Positions 22,801 to 33,539 of a stretch of DNA of 64,000 nucleotides are shown here, in pieces (positions within the stretch are counted from its first letter, which is position 1; every line of letters begins with the position of its first letter). The notes below the pieces were generated by a model. It did no database searches, was not told where the DNA came from, and saw nothing but the letters and a program-made list of their open reading frames with translations. Both the position numbers and the translations under genes were made by a program. Source of the DNA: Eublepharis macularius. Taxonomy: Eukaryota > Chordata > Lepidosauria > Squamata > Eublepharidae. The stretch covers positions 61,829,766 to 61,893,765 of the forward strand of contig NC_072801.1 in NCBI RefSeq assembly GCF_028583425.1, given 5' to 3'.

Positions 22801-25800
22801 AGAGAATCCATCAGTAGCCCTGAGTTCTGGAGATAAAAAAAAATAAAATAAACAAACTGAAATGAAATGAAATATGGCTACTTCTTGTGTGGAGTGGTTG
22901 ATTCAGCTCAAGTGTCAACAGTGGATCAACTGGGAAAACTCAAAATCAAATTAATCAAATATAGGTTGACTTGACACACCCTGAACCACAGTGAAGACTC
23001 CTTTAACCTAGGAACATTCCATCTGGGTCACCGTACAAAAGCAAAAATAGCTAGAAGATGGAAGCAGAAAGTGGTCGTGTATCAACCCTCAAGACAATAC
23101 TGGGTCTGATGAACAAATTAGGCACTTTATAGCCTTCCATATCAGAACCTAGAACTTGTCAATCACACGATTGATTTATTAAGGAGAAAAAACCCTTTCT
23201 ATTTCATATAATTCTGTTTCATGACAGACCGTCTCTCAGCCAATGAGAATCCTGATTTATATAGCTCCTTCAACAGCCAATCACATCCTGCCATTATGTC
23301 CTGGAGCCTTCACCAGGCAACAAAGTCCAAAAATTCCGTAACAGAATCTTTGCTTACCTTTGATGTAACTCTAGTGCCCTTCAGAAATGCAGCCAGTTAC
23401 GTTCCACCATCTGCTAGCACAGCCCTACCTTCTCTAGATGCTTATAAAGCTGTTCGAAGCGATCATGTCCAAACTGGAGAATTTCTAGGTCCTCACGTAG
23501 CTGTGAGTTGACAACAAGCTGAGAATTGAATCTTGAGGTGGCCTGGAAATGAAAAATGAGTGTGAAAATGAAGACAACCAAGGAGTCCTGCCTCTCAGTT
23601 CCCCTGGATAATAACGGCCTTTTTTTTTTACCCTGTCTAGCTGGTTCTCCAAGGTCTGTACCCTTTTCTGCAGGTGGGACTTTTGTTGTTGGATCAAGTG
23701 TCCACCGCCCACTTCCTTTTTCTGGACAGCCAAACGCTTCTCCCAACTTTGGATCTATCAACAATAGGAAGGATGGGGTTAAGGCAACAGAAACCAACAA
23801 TGGTGAAAGCACTGAACCCAAGACTCTTCTCGTAGCTCCTCTGACTCAGGAGATTAGACTGAGGAGTCCTAGCACCCAACTGTTTCATCATCCTTCCTCC
23901 CCAGATGCACATCCCGCCCCCTTTCCAATATTGCTCTTTGGCAGAACATGCTGGGGAGAGGAGAAAAACACATTGTTTCCCTAGATGTTCCTATATTCCC
24001 CACCCCTCGGGCTCTGAGTATGTGGAGTTCCTCTTCCAATGTATTGGAATGCAATCCTCTTGTGTTAAGCCACTAGGCCTGCTTAGATGTCCAGCTCCTG
24101 GATAGGTAAGGCTTGGACCACATACGCTTTTTAATTTTTTCATTACATGACTTCTAATGCTTTCTCCTATGATACCTTGTTTTAGCTGCCTCAAAAGCCT
24201 TTTGGCTGGATAAAATGCAGGACAGAAACGGCTTGCACTAAAGCATCCTGGTCCCCAGTCCTTATCTATACCTCTCGATCAAGTAGGGCTATTCTCTTCT
24301 TCTCCTGGATTATCTGCTGCTCCACATCGTCCCGGCGTCCCAACATAGCACGCAGACTGTCAGCTTGATCTTTCCCCCGTTGCCGGTTGGTGCGGCTCTC
24401 GGCCACAGTCTGCCTCTGTAGCAGTTCCTCGTTCTCCTTCTCCAGGCGCTTCACCTCCAGCCTGCCCATGGGAAATGGGGAAGGGGAAGAGAGAGGCGGC
24501 AGAATGAGGCGGGATGAGGCTGGGCAGGCTTGGGGTAGCACTTCATGACACCTGCTATGAGCTTTGATTGGGATCGGTGGCAACGCCAGCCCAAGAGATC
24601 TTTGGAGGCACAGCTATGGGAATGACAGGTAAGCTGGGGCTGGGTGACTGAACGTGCGCATCTCTCACAAGGCTTTGGATGGGGTGTGTGGGTCAGGTTC
24701 GAAAGAGTGAGCCAGCTGGCGTAGTTTGCAATAGCCAAACACAAAGCAAGAAAGAAGTCTGCAAGAAAAAAGGCACCACTGTGTTTTGACTTTGAAGAAG
24801 CGCTGCCTTTGTAAAACAAAATTCTCACAGTGAAGCAAGTGGGGTTGGGAATGAAGACTCCTGAGTTCCCTAGAAAGGAAGCAAGGCAAAGCAGGGCGGG
24901 TGCCAGGATTCGGGGTTGTCGAGTCACTGAGCAGAGTTGATTATCTCAGAGGAGGAACAAAGAAAGCAGGACTCCTGGGTCCTCTGGAAGTGGAGTGGAA
25001 GTGGAGATGTTGTGGGACACGAGAAATCACATGAGTCCCATCTAAGACTGAGCTAATTTGAGAACACACATCATTGTGTAAGGCATCAAGTACTTGCGTG
25101 TGCAAGTACATGTGTGTGATAGACAGCAGGGTGAGGATTATAGTTTGTTAAAAGAAGTACAGCTTATATGTGCGCACACACACACACACATGACTGGTGT
25201 AACCAAACAAAATTGCCAATTATATGTTGTCACATGCTTATTAGTTGCCATGCACACTTCTGTTAGGTCAATATCTACATCACCAGTAGAGGATGGGGAG
25301 TTTTTAGAAGTTCATTTTACAATTTTTTGCAGGGAGATGTACAATACCCAAACGAGAACCGGATATTTCAGAAAGAGATATGAAAGACAGAGAGAGGACA
25401 TGGCCAAAGAGGCACAACACACAACCACACCTGTGCCAGAAACAAAGGCCAAGAGATACCACCACCACCCCTACGAAAACAGAAAAGTGCAGCAAACTTC
25501 GCACCAAACCGTGATGCAGCTGAAAGCCAGAAGGTGAGAACTGAGACATTCAAAGCAGTTTGAGGCTGGAGTTAGCCCCCCTCACACACACCTATTTGGT
25601 TTTAAATAGAGATCCCAGCTTGGGGGAGTGTGCATGCCCCTTCTGCCTCTCAAACAAATACTGCAAAGTTTCTGTAGAGTTTCCAAAACATGGGAAACCT
25701 GCTTAAGCAAAAGAAACAAGGGTTTTTTGCGGGAAGGAGGAGATCTCTGGAAGCAGAGCTGCTCTGAAGGCATTTCCAGTTCTCTTGAAAGCAGTCAACT

Positions 25801-28800
25801 GACTCGTTTAAAAAGACAGACCATAACTTTCTGCTGTAATACAAAGAGGAACCCAAACACAAACATGAAACCAAATTCACCACACCACCCCCATCACTCT
25901 CTCATACTCATGCATTTCTAGGGAGCCAGAATTTGGTAAAAGATGCCAGGTGAATACGTACATCTGCCTACGAATGGTCTCCCTGGATTCCAAAGTGTAG
26001 GCATGACGTTGACTTTCCAACAGGCGGAACTGGCGCTGGAGCTTGGCCAACTCGCTTTCAGCTGGTGGACCACAATGCAAGTGGCAAGGAAGGAAGAAGG
26101 AAGGGAACAGTGGTTAGAAAGGCCAACATTGTCCCCTACCAGGAGTCATTTCCTCCTCCCTGAAGGATGGCGGGGTGCTCCCTGCTGAAGGACCCATTTT
26201 ACCATGCTCAGAGTAAGAATGATGGTAGACACCATCAAGAGCAAAGACACAGAAAAAAAGAGCGCTTCCACCCTGTATTTGGCACAGAGATGCGCCATGC
26301 AAGCGAGGATGGCTTTATTACCACCAATGGCATTTCGTATTAACTCCAGTTGTTAGACATGTTAGGCTAGAGACAACAATAAGGCTTTAAAGAAAGCTGC
26401 AAGCAATTTGTAATAAGCTTTTGCTTCCTATCCCACATGCACACACCAGTTTCTTCTGACCTCTAGTCAAACAGGTTTGCAAGTTTGGGAGATATTACAA
26501 AACCCTGCTTATTAGAGGCAGAAATGGGATGAGTCTCTGTATGTCTATTTCTTCACTCCAGGCAGTGACCTCCAGGTAGCCAAAGGATTGGATAAGGAGA
26601 CCTATATTAAATTTCTGCATTAAGTCATCCGTTGGTGCTTCACCCTTTGAGACAAGATGGCTTCTTCACTCAGGGTTTGGCCAGTTTGGTGCTGCTTTTA
26701 GGCTCCTGATACAGGTAGCCCAGGCACTTTAGCCTCTGCTAATCCAAGCCAGTTAGCACAAATATGAGGGATGGATTGTAGGATGGAAGTGAAGCGTAGG
26801 CTGTGTAATCCACAACCAGCAGGGTTTTCTCACACCAGCACTGGAGGGCATATAGCTACCTGCTTTCCTCAGGATATTTCACTGTGTGTCACAGGGCCAA
26901 GCCCAAACACTCAAAGCCCTGCATAAGCCCTTATTCCACCTACATGGTCCACTTGAACCCTGCCTTACAGACACCCTTTTCTTGGCAAAAAATGCTCCCT
27001 TGATTCCTTGAGTACCATATTTCCAGAGAATGAGAGCTAAGCTACAAGAGACGAATTACAAGAGATGAATTACACACAGGGCTGGAGGTATGGGGGCAGC
27101 AGAGGGGTTGCCTGCCCCCAGTGCCGACGAAGAGGGGTCACTGAGCTCCATGGAGCTGACGGCAGCAGTGCTGGTGGCTGAGTGCCTGCATCCCACCTCT
27201 GCCCTCCCACTCAGTTGCTGCTGCTGCCGCCAGCATACGCTCCTGGCCGGGCACAGCAGCTGCGGGCCAGGTGCAGTAGGCAGCCAGGGCGGCGAGCAGG
27301 GCAACTGAGCGGGAGGGCTGGACGGCCACTTGCACACCGCCTCAGCTGCCTACTGCGCCAATGGGGCAGCTGGCTTGCAGTGGCGTGCCCTGCGTGATGA
27401 CATCACATGCAGTGATGTTATCGTGCAGTCTGGGTGTGTAAGTGTGCAAAGCGCACGCACACAAGTGCTCAGGGGGGCGGCAACAGCCCTGAAGCTGCCC
27501 CCAGGTGCCGGCAATCCTCGCTACAGCCCTGGGAGCATATGAAGTTGCGATGTTAGCTGGGAAGCTGAGTTTTAAGAGAGATCAGAAGGCTTTGTCAATT
27601 TCCTCTCTACAGAGCCCAGGAGATTTGGGCTCAGAAGGTTTGTTTATTTCCTCTTGGCCTCTTAGAAGGGGAGGTGAAACTGACAGAGCCTTCTGGAGGC
27701 AAAGAGGAAATTAACAAACCCTCTGAGCAGCCTCTCCCTGGCTCTGTAGGGAGGGGAAATTGACAGAGCCTTCCGATCGCTTTTAAAGCTCAGGTTTCCG
27801 GCTAACATTGCAGCTCCCTTCACATGCTCCTCCTCCTGTAATTCGTCTCTTGTAGCTTGGCTCTCAGCGACTCACTTTCTGAAACCTCACGCAGCCACTG
27901 ACTCATGCTCAGTTTACATCTCACATAAACTGGCCAGGATTAGAGAGTTTGTACCTCAGCTATTTTAATTTAATCCCAAAGCCAATGTTCCTCAAAGAGG
28001 CCCAGTCTTAAAAGGAACTCGTAAAGCCAACCAAGGCTTGTGGACAGCAGCCAAGGTGTCCCGGTTCTGTCTCTCTGGCCTCATTCTTTGCATACAAAGG
28101 CCTTGTCTCTCTGTTCCCTTTCGAAAGCTGGCTCCCTTGGCTCTCCACAGAAATACTTCGGCTCGGCAGAAAAAACAAAAACTCACCAACCTCTTTCTTA
28201 GTCGTTTGGACAAAGTTTGAGGGAAATATCTATCATTTTATTGGATTGTCAAACAAGGAATGATCCTCTCAGCTCTCGTTTTGGCTTTATGCTTCCCCAC
28301 CTGGCCCTGTTTTTCAGCATGGCCTCCACTTCCAGTCTGCAGCAACATGCAGTGATTTACAGTGCCACCCCGAGCCCAGTAATGCCTTTCTAAGCCCACT
28401 GACTTCAATGAACTGAGAAAGATGGAACTCTGCTTTGGAGGGCACTGTTAGTTATACCCATTTCATAACAGGGAGCTATCTTGCATCTTCTTAGCAAGAA
28501 TCTCTCTTATTGTCCTCCTCATAGTTTCCCATATCATTGCTTTTGGAACAGCACTAAAGGAACACTTCCTGCCAAGAATCTTTATGAAACTACCAGATGT
28601 GTATCTGAGTCTACGAGTTATGACACAGAGATTTTATAGTATATTGTGCAGTCAGTGTAATGCTTTGTGTGTTTACCCATAAGTTCAGTGGGGTTGACTC
28701 CCAGGTAACTAGGCATGGGATTCATCTTTAGGCTGAGCAGTACGCACAGGAAGTTTACCAACCACATCCCCCCCCCCACATCATGGTATATACATGCATT

Positions 28801-29521
28801 TAAAGAACGCAATAGTTATGGGCCTTTGGGAACCCTCATTGAAACGATGTTCAAAGAGTTCTGGCATAACTGCTCTATGAAACAACAGAAGCTTTTTTTC
28901 TGTCATCTCCCAGAGATTAGGTTGAAGGGATGAAGGCATTTTATGCCACGGGGTAAAAGCAGCAGATGCCGAAACGCTTTCAGAAGTGCAAACACGTATT
29001 TTGATTCCAGTCTCAAATTAGCACAGCGCTGCAGAGAGGTAGGCAAAATTAAGGCAGACCTTCGCCAAAACCTGAAGAGTAGACATGACTCCTATCGAGA
29101 TCCTCCATAATTAGAAGCAGTATACCTCAGAGTATCTGGTTCTGCATTCCCAGCTTACAACTTTTCCCAAAGCATTTAGCCATCTGCTGGAAACCGACTA
29201 GACAAGCCTGATCGAATCCAGAAGGGCTCTTCTTAAGTTCTCAGCCTTGGTCAAAGCAAACTGGAGCAGTGAGCCAGAAAATGAACCTTTCTGCTTCTCC
29301 ATTCCAATGAAAGGAAAAAATGTGTCATCAGATGACACTTGGCTGAATTCACACGCTAGGCAGTGCTGTAAAATTCCCGCCCCCCTCCCCATGTAGATTC
29401 TGGCAAAGCAAACATGCCCATGGCAATATTCTCCTTCCCTCCCAAGGAAATTACCAAGGCCCTCCAAGTCCAAATCACTGCTCTCTGAGCGGAGGCTTGA
29501 GGCGGATTTGAAGAACGGCAT
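13882..29521 (-). CDS. ODAD1: Outer dynein arm docking complex subunit 1 (ODAD1/CCDC114), 13 coding exons, C-terminus not settled
   Basis: ODAD1 is a coiled-coil subunit of the complex that anchors outer dynein arms to doublet microtubules of motile cilia. Exons on the minus strand, 5' to 3': 29521-29455 (start codon), 26061-25962, 24461-24272, 23754-23632, 23542-23429, 22168-22101, 20806-20619, 19325-19200, 19009-18927, 17685-17517, 16176-16013, 15147-15044, 13960-13882. All junctions use AG/GT and every phase joins, giving 525 codons without a stop. Residues about 23-56 read AESELAKLQRQFRLLESQRH, as in the family's N-terminal coiled coil. Residues about 326-353 include RNFAQFNYVSEQNNQLEQIR and residues about 410-464 include a GLIEQKI segment, both family-like by recall. 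The start at 29521 begins MPFFKSASS, soon after an acceptor. Human ODAD1 is about 670 residues, so the variable tail is missing here or lies in exons I could not place. EMP3 next door agrees with human synteny. Confidence 0.93.
14030..14125 (-). mobile_element. Reversed 3' tail of a LINE or SINE
   Basis: An ATTT-rich run leads into TTTTTATTCCACTCTCCCCG and CCCAGGGCGGATGAC, the reverse of the common squamate tail that ends in a TAAA repeat. Lies in an ODAD1 intron. Confidence 0.5.
14505..14590 (+). mobile_element. 3' tail of the same LINE/SINE type
   Basis: ACCGCTCTGAGCCCGTCTGA followed by GGGGAGGGCGGTCTAGAAAT and a TAAA repeat. In an ODAD1 intron. Confidence 0.55.
14650..14835 (+). mobile_element. 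tRNA-type SINE, worn
   Basis: CAACCCCCACTCTGCTATGA and GAAGCTCACTGGGCGAGTTT match the SINE body. In an ODAD1 intron. Confidence 0.45.
15615..15842 (+). mobile_element. 5S-rRNA-derived SINE, copy 1
   Basis: TGATCTCATTGGATCATGGA, AGCCAAGCAGGGTTGG and TTAGTACTTGAATGGGAGAC closely follow 5S rRNA. The non-5S body (GGCAAATCACCTCTGAATGT, CTTGCCTTGAAAATCC) and the end AACTTGACAGCACTTT follow. In an ODAD1 intron. Confidence 0.85.
19642..20102. mobile_element. hAT-like element with exact 8-bp target duplication
   Basis: ATCAAGCT is at 19642-19649 and 20095-20102. The insert (19650-20094, 445 bp) has inverted ends CAGGGCTCATTTCG and CGAAATGACCCCTG. Inside are repeated motifs GCCATTTTGGGCCC-like and GTGGCATATGC. 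No transposase. It sits in an ODAD1 intron between the exons at 20.7 and 19.3 kb. Confidence 0.8.
20895..21125 (-). mobile_element. tRNA-type SINE, reversed
   Basis: On plus: GGGGACCCAAAGCAGCTTAC, then AAGGTCACCTAGCAAGCTTC and CACTCTAACCACTACAC, the reverse of the family. In an ODAD1 intron. Confidence 0.65.
21200..21425 (+). repeat. Probable second SINE type
   Basis: AATTCAGTCCCCAGCATCTC and AAAGGCAGCTTCATGTACTG resemble a squamate SINE with a RNA-polymerase-III-like head. Identification is from recall only. Confidence 0.35.
27031..27866. mobile_element. Foldback DNA element, family F, copy 2, also split by a GC-rich insertion
   Basis: Ends TGAGAGCTAAGCTACAAGAG and CTCTTGTAGCTTGGCTCTCA are inverted, with arms of about 150 bp. 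Shared motifs with the copy at 11.8 kb include GCGATGTTAGCTGGGAAGC and AGGCAAAGAGGAAATTAACA. The left arm is interrupted at 27077-27531. In an ODAD1 intron. Confidence 0.7.
27077..27531. mobile_element. GC-rich element nested in foldback copy 2
   Basis: Ends CAGGGCTG and CAGCCCTG are inverted. The subterminal GCGTGATGACATC...GCAGTC segment matches the one in the GC-rich element at 12.75 kb, so they are the same family. I see no clear target duplication here. Confidence 0.55.
28365..28450. repeat. Worn small inverted-repeat element
   Basis: ACAGTGCCACCCCGAGCCCA and GGAGGGCACTGTTAG are inverted-like ends with AAGCCCACTGACTTCAATGA between them. Confidence 0.35.
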
Positions 29522-30529
29522 CTTTGCTTTCTTCCTGCAGACAGAAGGAATGAGAAAACAGAGAGCGTGCTGAAGGTGAGAATTCCTTGTCCCTTTCTGA
29601 AATTCTTTGCTTTGAGATAATAAATGCTTTGCTCCAAAATCTTCTCCTGCAATCAGACAATGGACTTTCATGATAAACTTTTCCCCAGATGCCCTCTAGG
29701 CTCTAATCGTTATTTACATACTGCTTTGTACTTTCAAACTTACAAATAGAACAACCAAAATTTCATAATGACCAATCAAAACAAAGCAGTAAGATGACAA
29801 AGCCAATAAAAATCCGAAGCAAAAGATATGAACATAAAGCAACAACAAAAACAAAAGCAATGGGTAGAAGCAATTTGCCTCCTGCTTTTCAGCATTTCCC
29901 TCAATTATTTCCATTGTAATCTCACAGACCACCAAAGTGAACTTGCGTTCATTAGTCTTGACACCATTCTCAGACCCCTCTACTTTAGTTTCCAGGTATA
30001 GCATATACTATCCTTCCTCTAAGGGATCTAAATGTAGATTTTAACACACACCCCACAACTCTTTGAAACAGGCTAAGTTGAAGAATAATGTCTTGCCCCA
30101 AATTAGTTTATCACAAGTTATGACACACTTTTATTCAAATCTGTTCAAATATCTGCCTCCCCAACATCTGCATCCTGAATACCCCCTCCCACAAAAAGTA
30201 ATTACTAGAAGGTACCTGGTTCTCTACTGGAGAACTCTTATGTCAGATATATGACCAGTGTTTGTTGCTATGCTCTGGTACGACCTCCTGGTCTCTCCTG
30301 CCAACATCACACGCTCTCGTTGCCTTTGTCAACTTAGTTGTTAGCAACCATCTCCAGGAAATGCATCAGCTCTCCACCAATGCTGATGAAATTGAAAGGT
30401 ATGGAGGGAGTGAGAACAGGAAATTACACAGAACTGATCACAGATGCAAGACCAGGATTCTCTGGTTCTCTTAGGAGTGTGGTGAGAACAGAGAGAGGGG
30501 CTGGAAAGTAGAACTCCAGGATTCAGCTA

Positions 30530-30890
30530 GGGTTGCCAACTGCCTGGAGAAAAAATGTCCTATACCTTTAAGAGGCTTAATGTGCAGAAATGAGGAGGTT
30601 ATATTTTCGAGGGCAAGGAAATAAATATCACCTTGTAAATATGATCCTATTAAGCCTCTATTAAAGGCACAGAGAACAGGCCTTTCCCCCCTCCTTATTA
30701 TGGGTAACTCCAGGTTTCAGTGGAGAAAGTTAGTAGAGTTGGGACCCAAAACTCCATAATGTTTTCAAAGGAGACTAATTCCTAATAGAAAAGAACCAGA
30801 TCTCCCAAATCATCAATGATTTGGGGAGGAAGGGGGATTATAGACCTGTGCCTCTGAATTTCCTTGGGACTAATTCAAACAAGAGAGTGC
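30530..30890. repeat. Unclassified interspersed repeat candidate
   Basis: AGGGTTGCCAACTGCCTGGA opens like family A but the body differs (CTTTAAGAGGCTTAATGTGC, then CACAGAGAACAGGCC). The right boundary is uncertain. Confidence 0.3.
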
Positions 30891-31567
30891 TGGAATGCAC
30901 ATATTTATCATGAAAGTAAGGTAGTCAGCTGTCTAGTCAGCTGTTCCTAGGCAGATCTCCTGTATATTACCCAAATTTCATGTTTTTCTCTATTCCTGCA
31001 ATTCCCCCAACAAGTGATCCTTTGACTTTCCATCATATCGCACATAGTTCTGAAGTTTTTCAGGCTGCACCAGAGTCTAGTCAAGACATCATTTGAAGGA
31101 ACCATTAGGCCACATTATCTATAGCTTCCTCAGGTTAGAATGTCACCTAAGTATAGATAGCTTTTCTAAACAAACAGTTCAAGCCCTTTTCCAGGTCCCA
31201 CTATAGTCCTTGTCATACCAGTGGAATACCCCTTTGTATTCTTCTCCTATATGCACTACGCTACACTGTATGTTTATAACTTTTTTGCACTACCTGTGCC
31301 TCATTCAATTAATTCTGTCTCCCTACTCATTTTTGCTGGATTCTCCCCTCTTCCCCTGTTGAGAACAGACCGTAAGATCTACATGCATAGTCATGTTATT
31401 CTTCTGTTCTGTACAACGCCTCATACTAGGTCCCACCTTTTAAAGCTAGTTTTATTCATCTAACATTTCCAAATTAATTGTCTTTCCAGCAGGAAAAGTT
31501 TTGCCTATTTAATATGTGCATGCTAAGCTGCTGTTAGAAGCTCAGGACCAGGGCGGGTTGACAAAGA

Positions 31568-31785
31568 TGGTTACAAGCGCCAGTGGGGTAGCTTTATTAG
31601 TCTGTTGCAGCAAAAGCAAACCAGAATCTCCCAGCGCCTTGGAGACTAATAGATTTATTATTTCACAATCAGTTCTTACCCTGAGAACAGAGAATTTCGT
31701 TCATTCACTTGATGAAGTAGATTCTAGCCTACAAAAGCTACAATAAATCTCTTTAATATGCTGCAAGGATCCTTTTTGTTTTTTA
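31568..31785. mobile_element. Older Penelope-like pseudo-LTR relative
   Basis: GGGTAGCTTTATTAGTCTGT, then CCTTGGAGACTAATAGATTT, and later CAAAAGCTACAATAAATCTC follow the layout of the family at 947 and 9617 but are more diverged. Confidence 0.4.
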
Positions 31786-31889
31786 AAAAAAGGAAAGATA
31801 GCAACTGTACAGCACTTACACCACAGACATATACCAAATAAGTGTCCATATCACCTGTTTATACCTCATCTCAGCATGTCACACCACTG

Positions 31890-32097
31890 CCTAGGGAATG
31901 CCAGCTCTGGGCTTGAAAATTCCTGGAGATTTGGAGGTGGAGCCTGGGAAGAGTATGGTTTAGGAGGGACCTCAGCAGGTTATAGTGCCAGAGTCCATAT
32001 TTCATATCAGACATTTCCTCCAGAACTAATCTCTGTGGTCTAGAGATCAGTTGTAATTCCAGGAGATCTCCAGGTCCTACCAGGAGGATGGCACCCC
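31890..32097 (-). mobile_element. hAT-like family A, copy 5
   Basis: Reverse copy: GAATGCCAGCTCTGGGCTTG to GGAGGATGGCACCCC. Near the ODAD1 promoter. Confidence 0.7.
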
Positions 32098-32294
32098 TAT
32101 ATGAGGTTACAATAGTTCCTGCCAAGGTCCTAGAAGGACACATTCAGATCTTGTGAGATCACATAATGCATTATGGCATCCAGACCTTTTTGTATTTTCC
32201 TAACTCCAACCCCAAAGCTCAAGCAGGTGACCCCCAAATCCCGAGCTCTCCAAAGTTCTATACAGTCATGTGACTGTGCAGGTCACATAAATAT

Positions 32295-32524
32295 TTTGTC
32301 AGAGTTGCCAACCTCCATGTGGTGGCTGGAGATGTCCCAGAACTTCAGCTGATCTCCAGGCCACAGAGATCAGCTGTCCTGAAGAAAATGGCTGCTTTGG
32401 AGGGTGGCCTCTACAGGGTTATACCCACTGAAGTCTCTCCCCTCCCCAAACCCTGCCTTGTCCAGGCTCCACCTCAAATCTCCAGGAATTTCCCAACCTG
32501 GAGCTGGCAACCCTAATTTGTCAG
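32295..32524 (+). mobile_element. hAT-like family A, copy 6, with 8-bp target duplication
   Basis: TTTGTCAG at 32295-32302 and 32517-32524 frames the element 32303-32516, which starts AGTTGCCAACC and ends GGCAACCCTAA. This duplication is what assigns family A to hAT-like elements. Confidence 0.75.
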
Positions 32525-32529
32525 CTCAC

Positions 32530-32780
32530 CTGAGCCCCAAAGATCCTGGCAGGTCACGCTAAAGGGTTGTCTAGCCATGTTATTACGGGGCTTAGCCACC
32601 CCGAGGCCCCCTCCCACAAGCCAAGGCCCTTTCAACATGTCAACCCCTCCAAGGCCCTGGAAGGTCACAGTAAAGCCCCGCACAGCCACGTGACTATGAT
32701 CGAGGCAGGTGCCAAGGTCCTGCCAGCTCACAGACACCCCCCAAATCGACACTTCCCCCGCCCAGGTCCCTCCGTTCCCG
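32530..32780. repeat. Decayed tandem repeat upstream of ODAD1
   Basis: AAGATCCTGGCAGGTCACGC, AAGGCCCTGGAAGGTCACAG and CAAGGTCCTGCCAGCTCACA are spaced about 85-110 bp apart. A further related unit is at 32112. Confidence 0.4.
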
Positions 32781-32850
32781 CCTCTCCAACATTATTCAGA
32801 GGAGCCCAGCCGCTAGGCCACACCCCTTTTCCGTAAGCCCTTCCCCTTAC

Positions 32851-32990
32851 CTTACAGAACTGTGCGCCCACTGCGCATGTGCGATTGTAACAGTTCCCTC
32901 CTCCTCCCCCCTCCTCTCGCTTCTATTCGACGGACATGCGCAGTGCGAGGCTGTGTGTGGGCGCTGGAACAGAAGGGAGGGAGATGAAGG
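32851..32990 (-). other. ODAD1: Probable non-coding first exon of ODAD1 (right edge approximate)
   Basis: The minus strand shows a strong donor, TGTAAG then GTAAGG, with the exon ending at 32851. It sits at the edge of a GC-rich, CpG-bearing stretch. The next acceptor used by the gene, at 29535-29536, opens the exon that carries the start codon. The transcription start is not visible; the right edge here is placed just below the X-box sites. Confidence 0.55.
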
Positions 32991-33004
32991 GTTGCCATGA
33001 CAAC
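32991..33004. promoter_or_regulatory. X-box-like RFX site 1
   Basis: GTTGCCATGACAAC matches the palindromic RFX consensus (GTNRCC, 0-3 bases, RGYAAC) with one mismatch. RFX factors drive many ciliary genes, which fits ODAD1. Confidence 0.6.
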
Positions 33005-33067
33005 TTTCCATCTCAAGTCCCTTTTGCGAAACCGCAGATCTTCTCGGTTTGCGCCCCGTGGCTGCTC

Positions 33068-33081
33068 GTTGCCATGGAGAC
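33068..33081. promoter_or_regulatory. X-box-like RFX site 2
   Basis: GTTGCCATGGAGAC has a perfect left half-site and a weaker right half-site. It lies 77 bp from site 1 in the same promoter region. Confidence 0.5.
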
Positions 33082-33290
33082 GGTTTTCGGAAAGGAAGCT
33101 GAACAGTGCAGAAGGAATGGGGTGCTGCAAGAGAGGAAGCCGAAAGGCTGAAGATGCGAAAGGGAGGCTGGGGTGGAAAGGGGGGGGAGGCTGGGGTGGA
33201 AAACGGGGGGGTGCCCGCCCGCCTCCCCCCTCGCTTTCAGTTCTGTGGGGAAATCTTGATTCCACTGGGCAAAAAACCAATTCACCATAC

Positions 33291-33537
33291 GGTTGCCAAC
33301 TCTGGCTTGGAAAATTCCTGGAGTTTTTTTTGGGGGGGGGGATCAAGGGGTTTGGGGAGGGAAGGGACCTCAACGGAGTATTTATTTATTTATTAGATTA
33401 GATTTTTTTAATATAATGCCATAGAATCCACCTGGCAAAGCAGCCATTTCCTCCAGGAGAACTGATCTCTGTCGTCTAGAGATCAGTTGTAATACCAGGT
33501 GATCGCCAAGCCGCCTCTGGAAGTTGGTAACCCTAGC
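33291..33537 (-). mobile_element. hAT-like family A, copy 7, with internal AT-rich expansion
   Basis: Reverse copy from GGTTGCCAACTCTGGCTTGG to AAGTTGGTAACCCTAG. A TATTTATTTATT run is inserted near 33378. Confidence 0.65.
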
Positions 33538-33539
33538 AT

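Larger units (their letters stand above)
32860..33260 (-). promoter_or_regulatory. ODAD1: CpG-rich promoter region of ODAD1
   Basis: The stretch is clearly richer in G+C and CpG than its flanks. It carries near-matches to NRF1 sites (TGCGCATGTGCG near 32871, and ATGCGCAGTGCG near 32936) and two X-box-like sites. Its position directly upstream of the inferred first exon fits a housekeeping or ciliary promoter. Three copies of one hAT-like repeat surround it, at 31.9, 32.3 and 33.3 kb. Confidence 0.6.

Noticed and set aside
32530-32780. Possible CRISPR-like or regular spaced repeat
   Set aside because: Units are diverged and unevenly spaced in a vertebrate genome; this is a decayed minisatellite.
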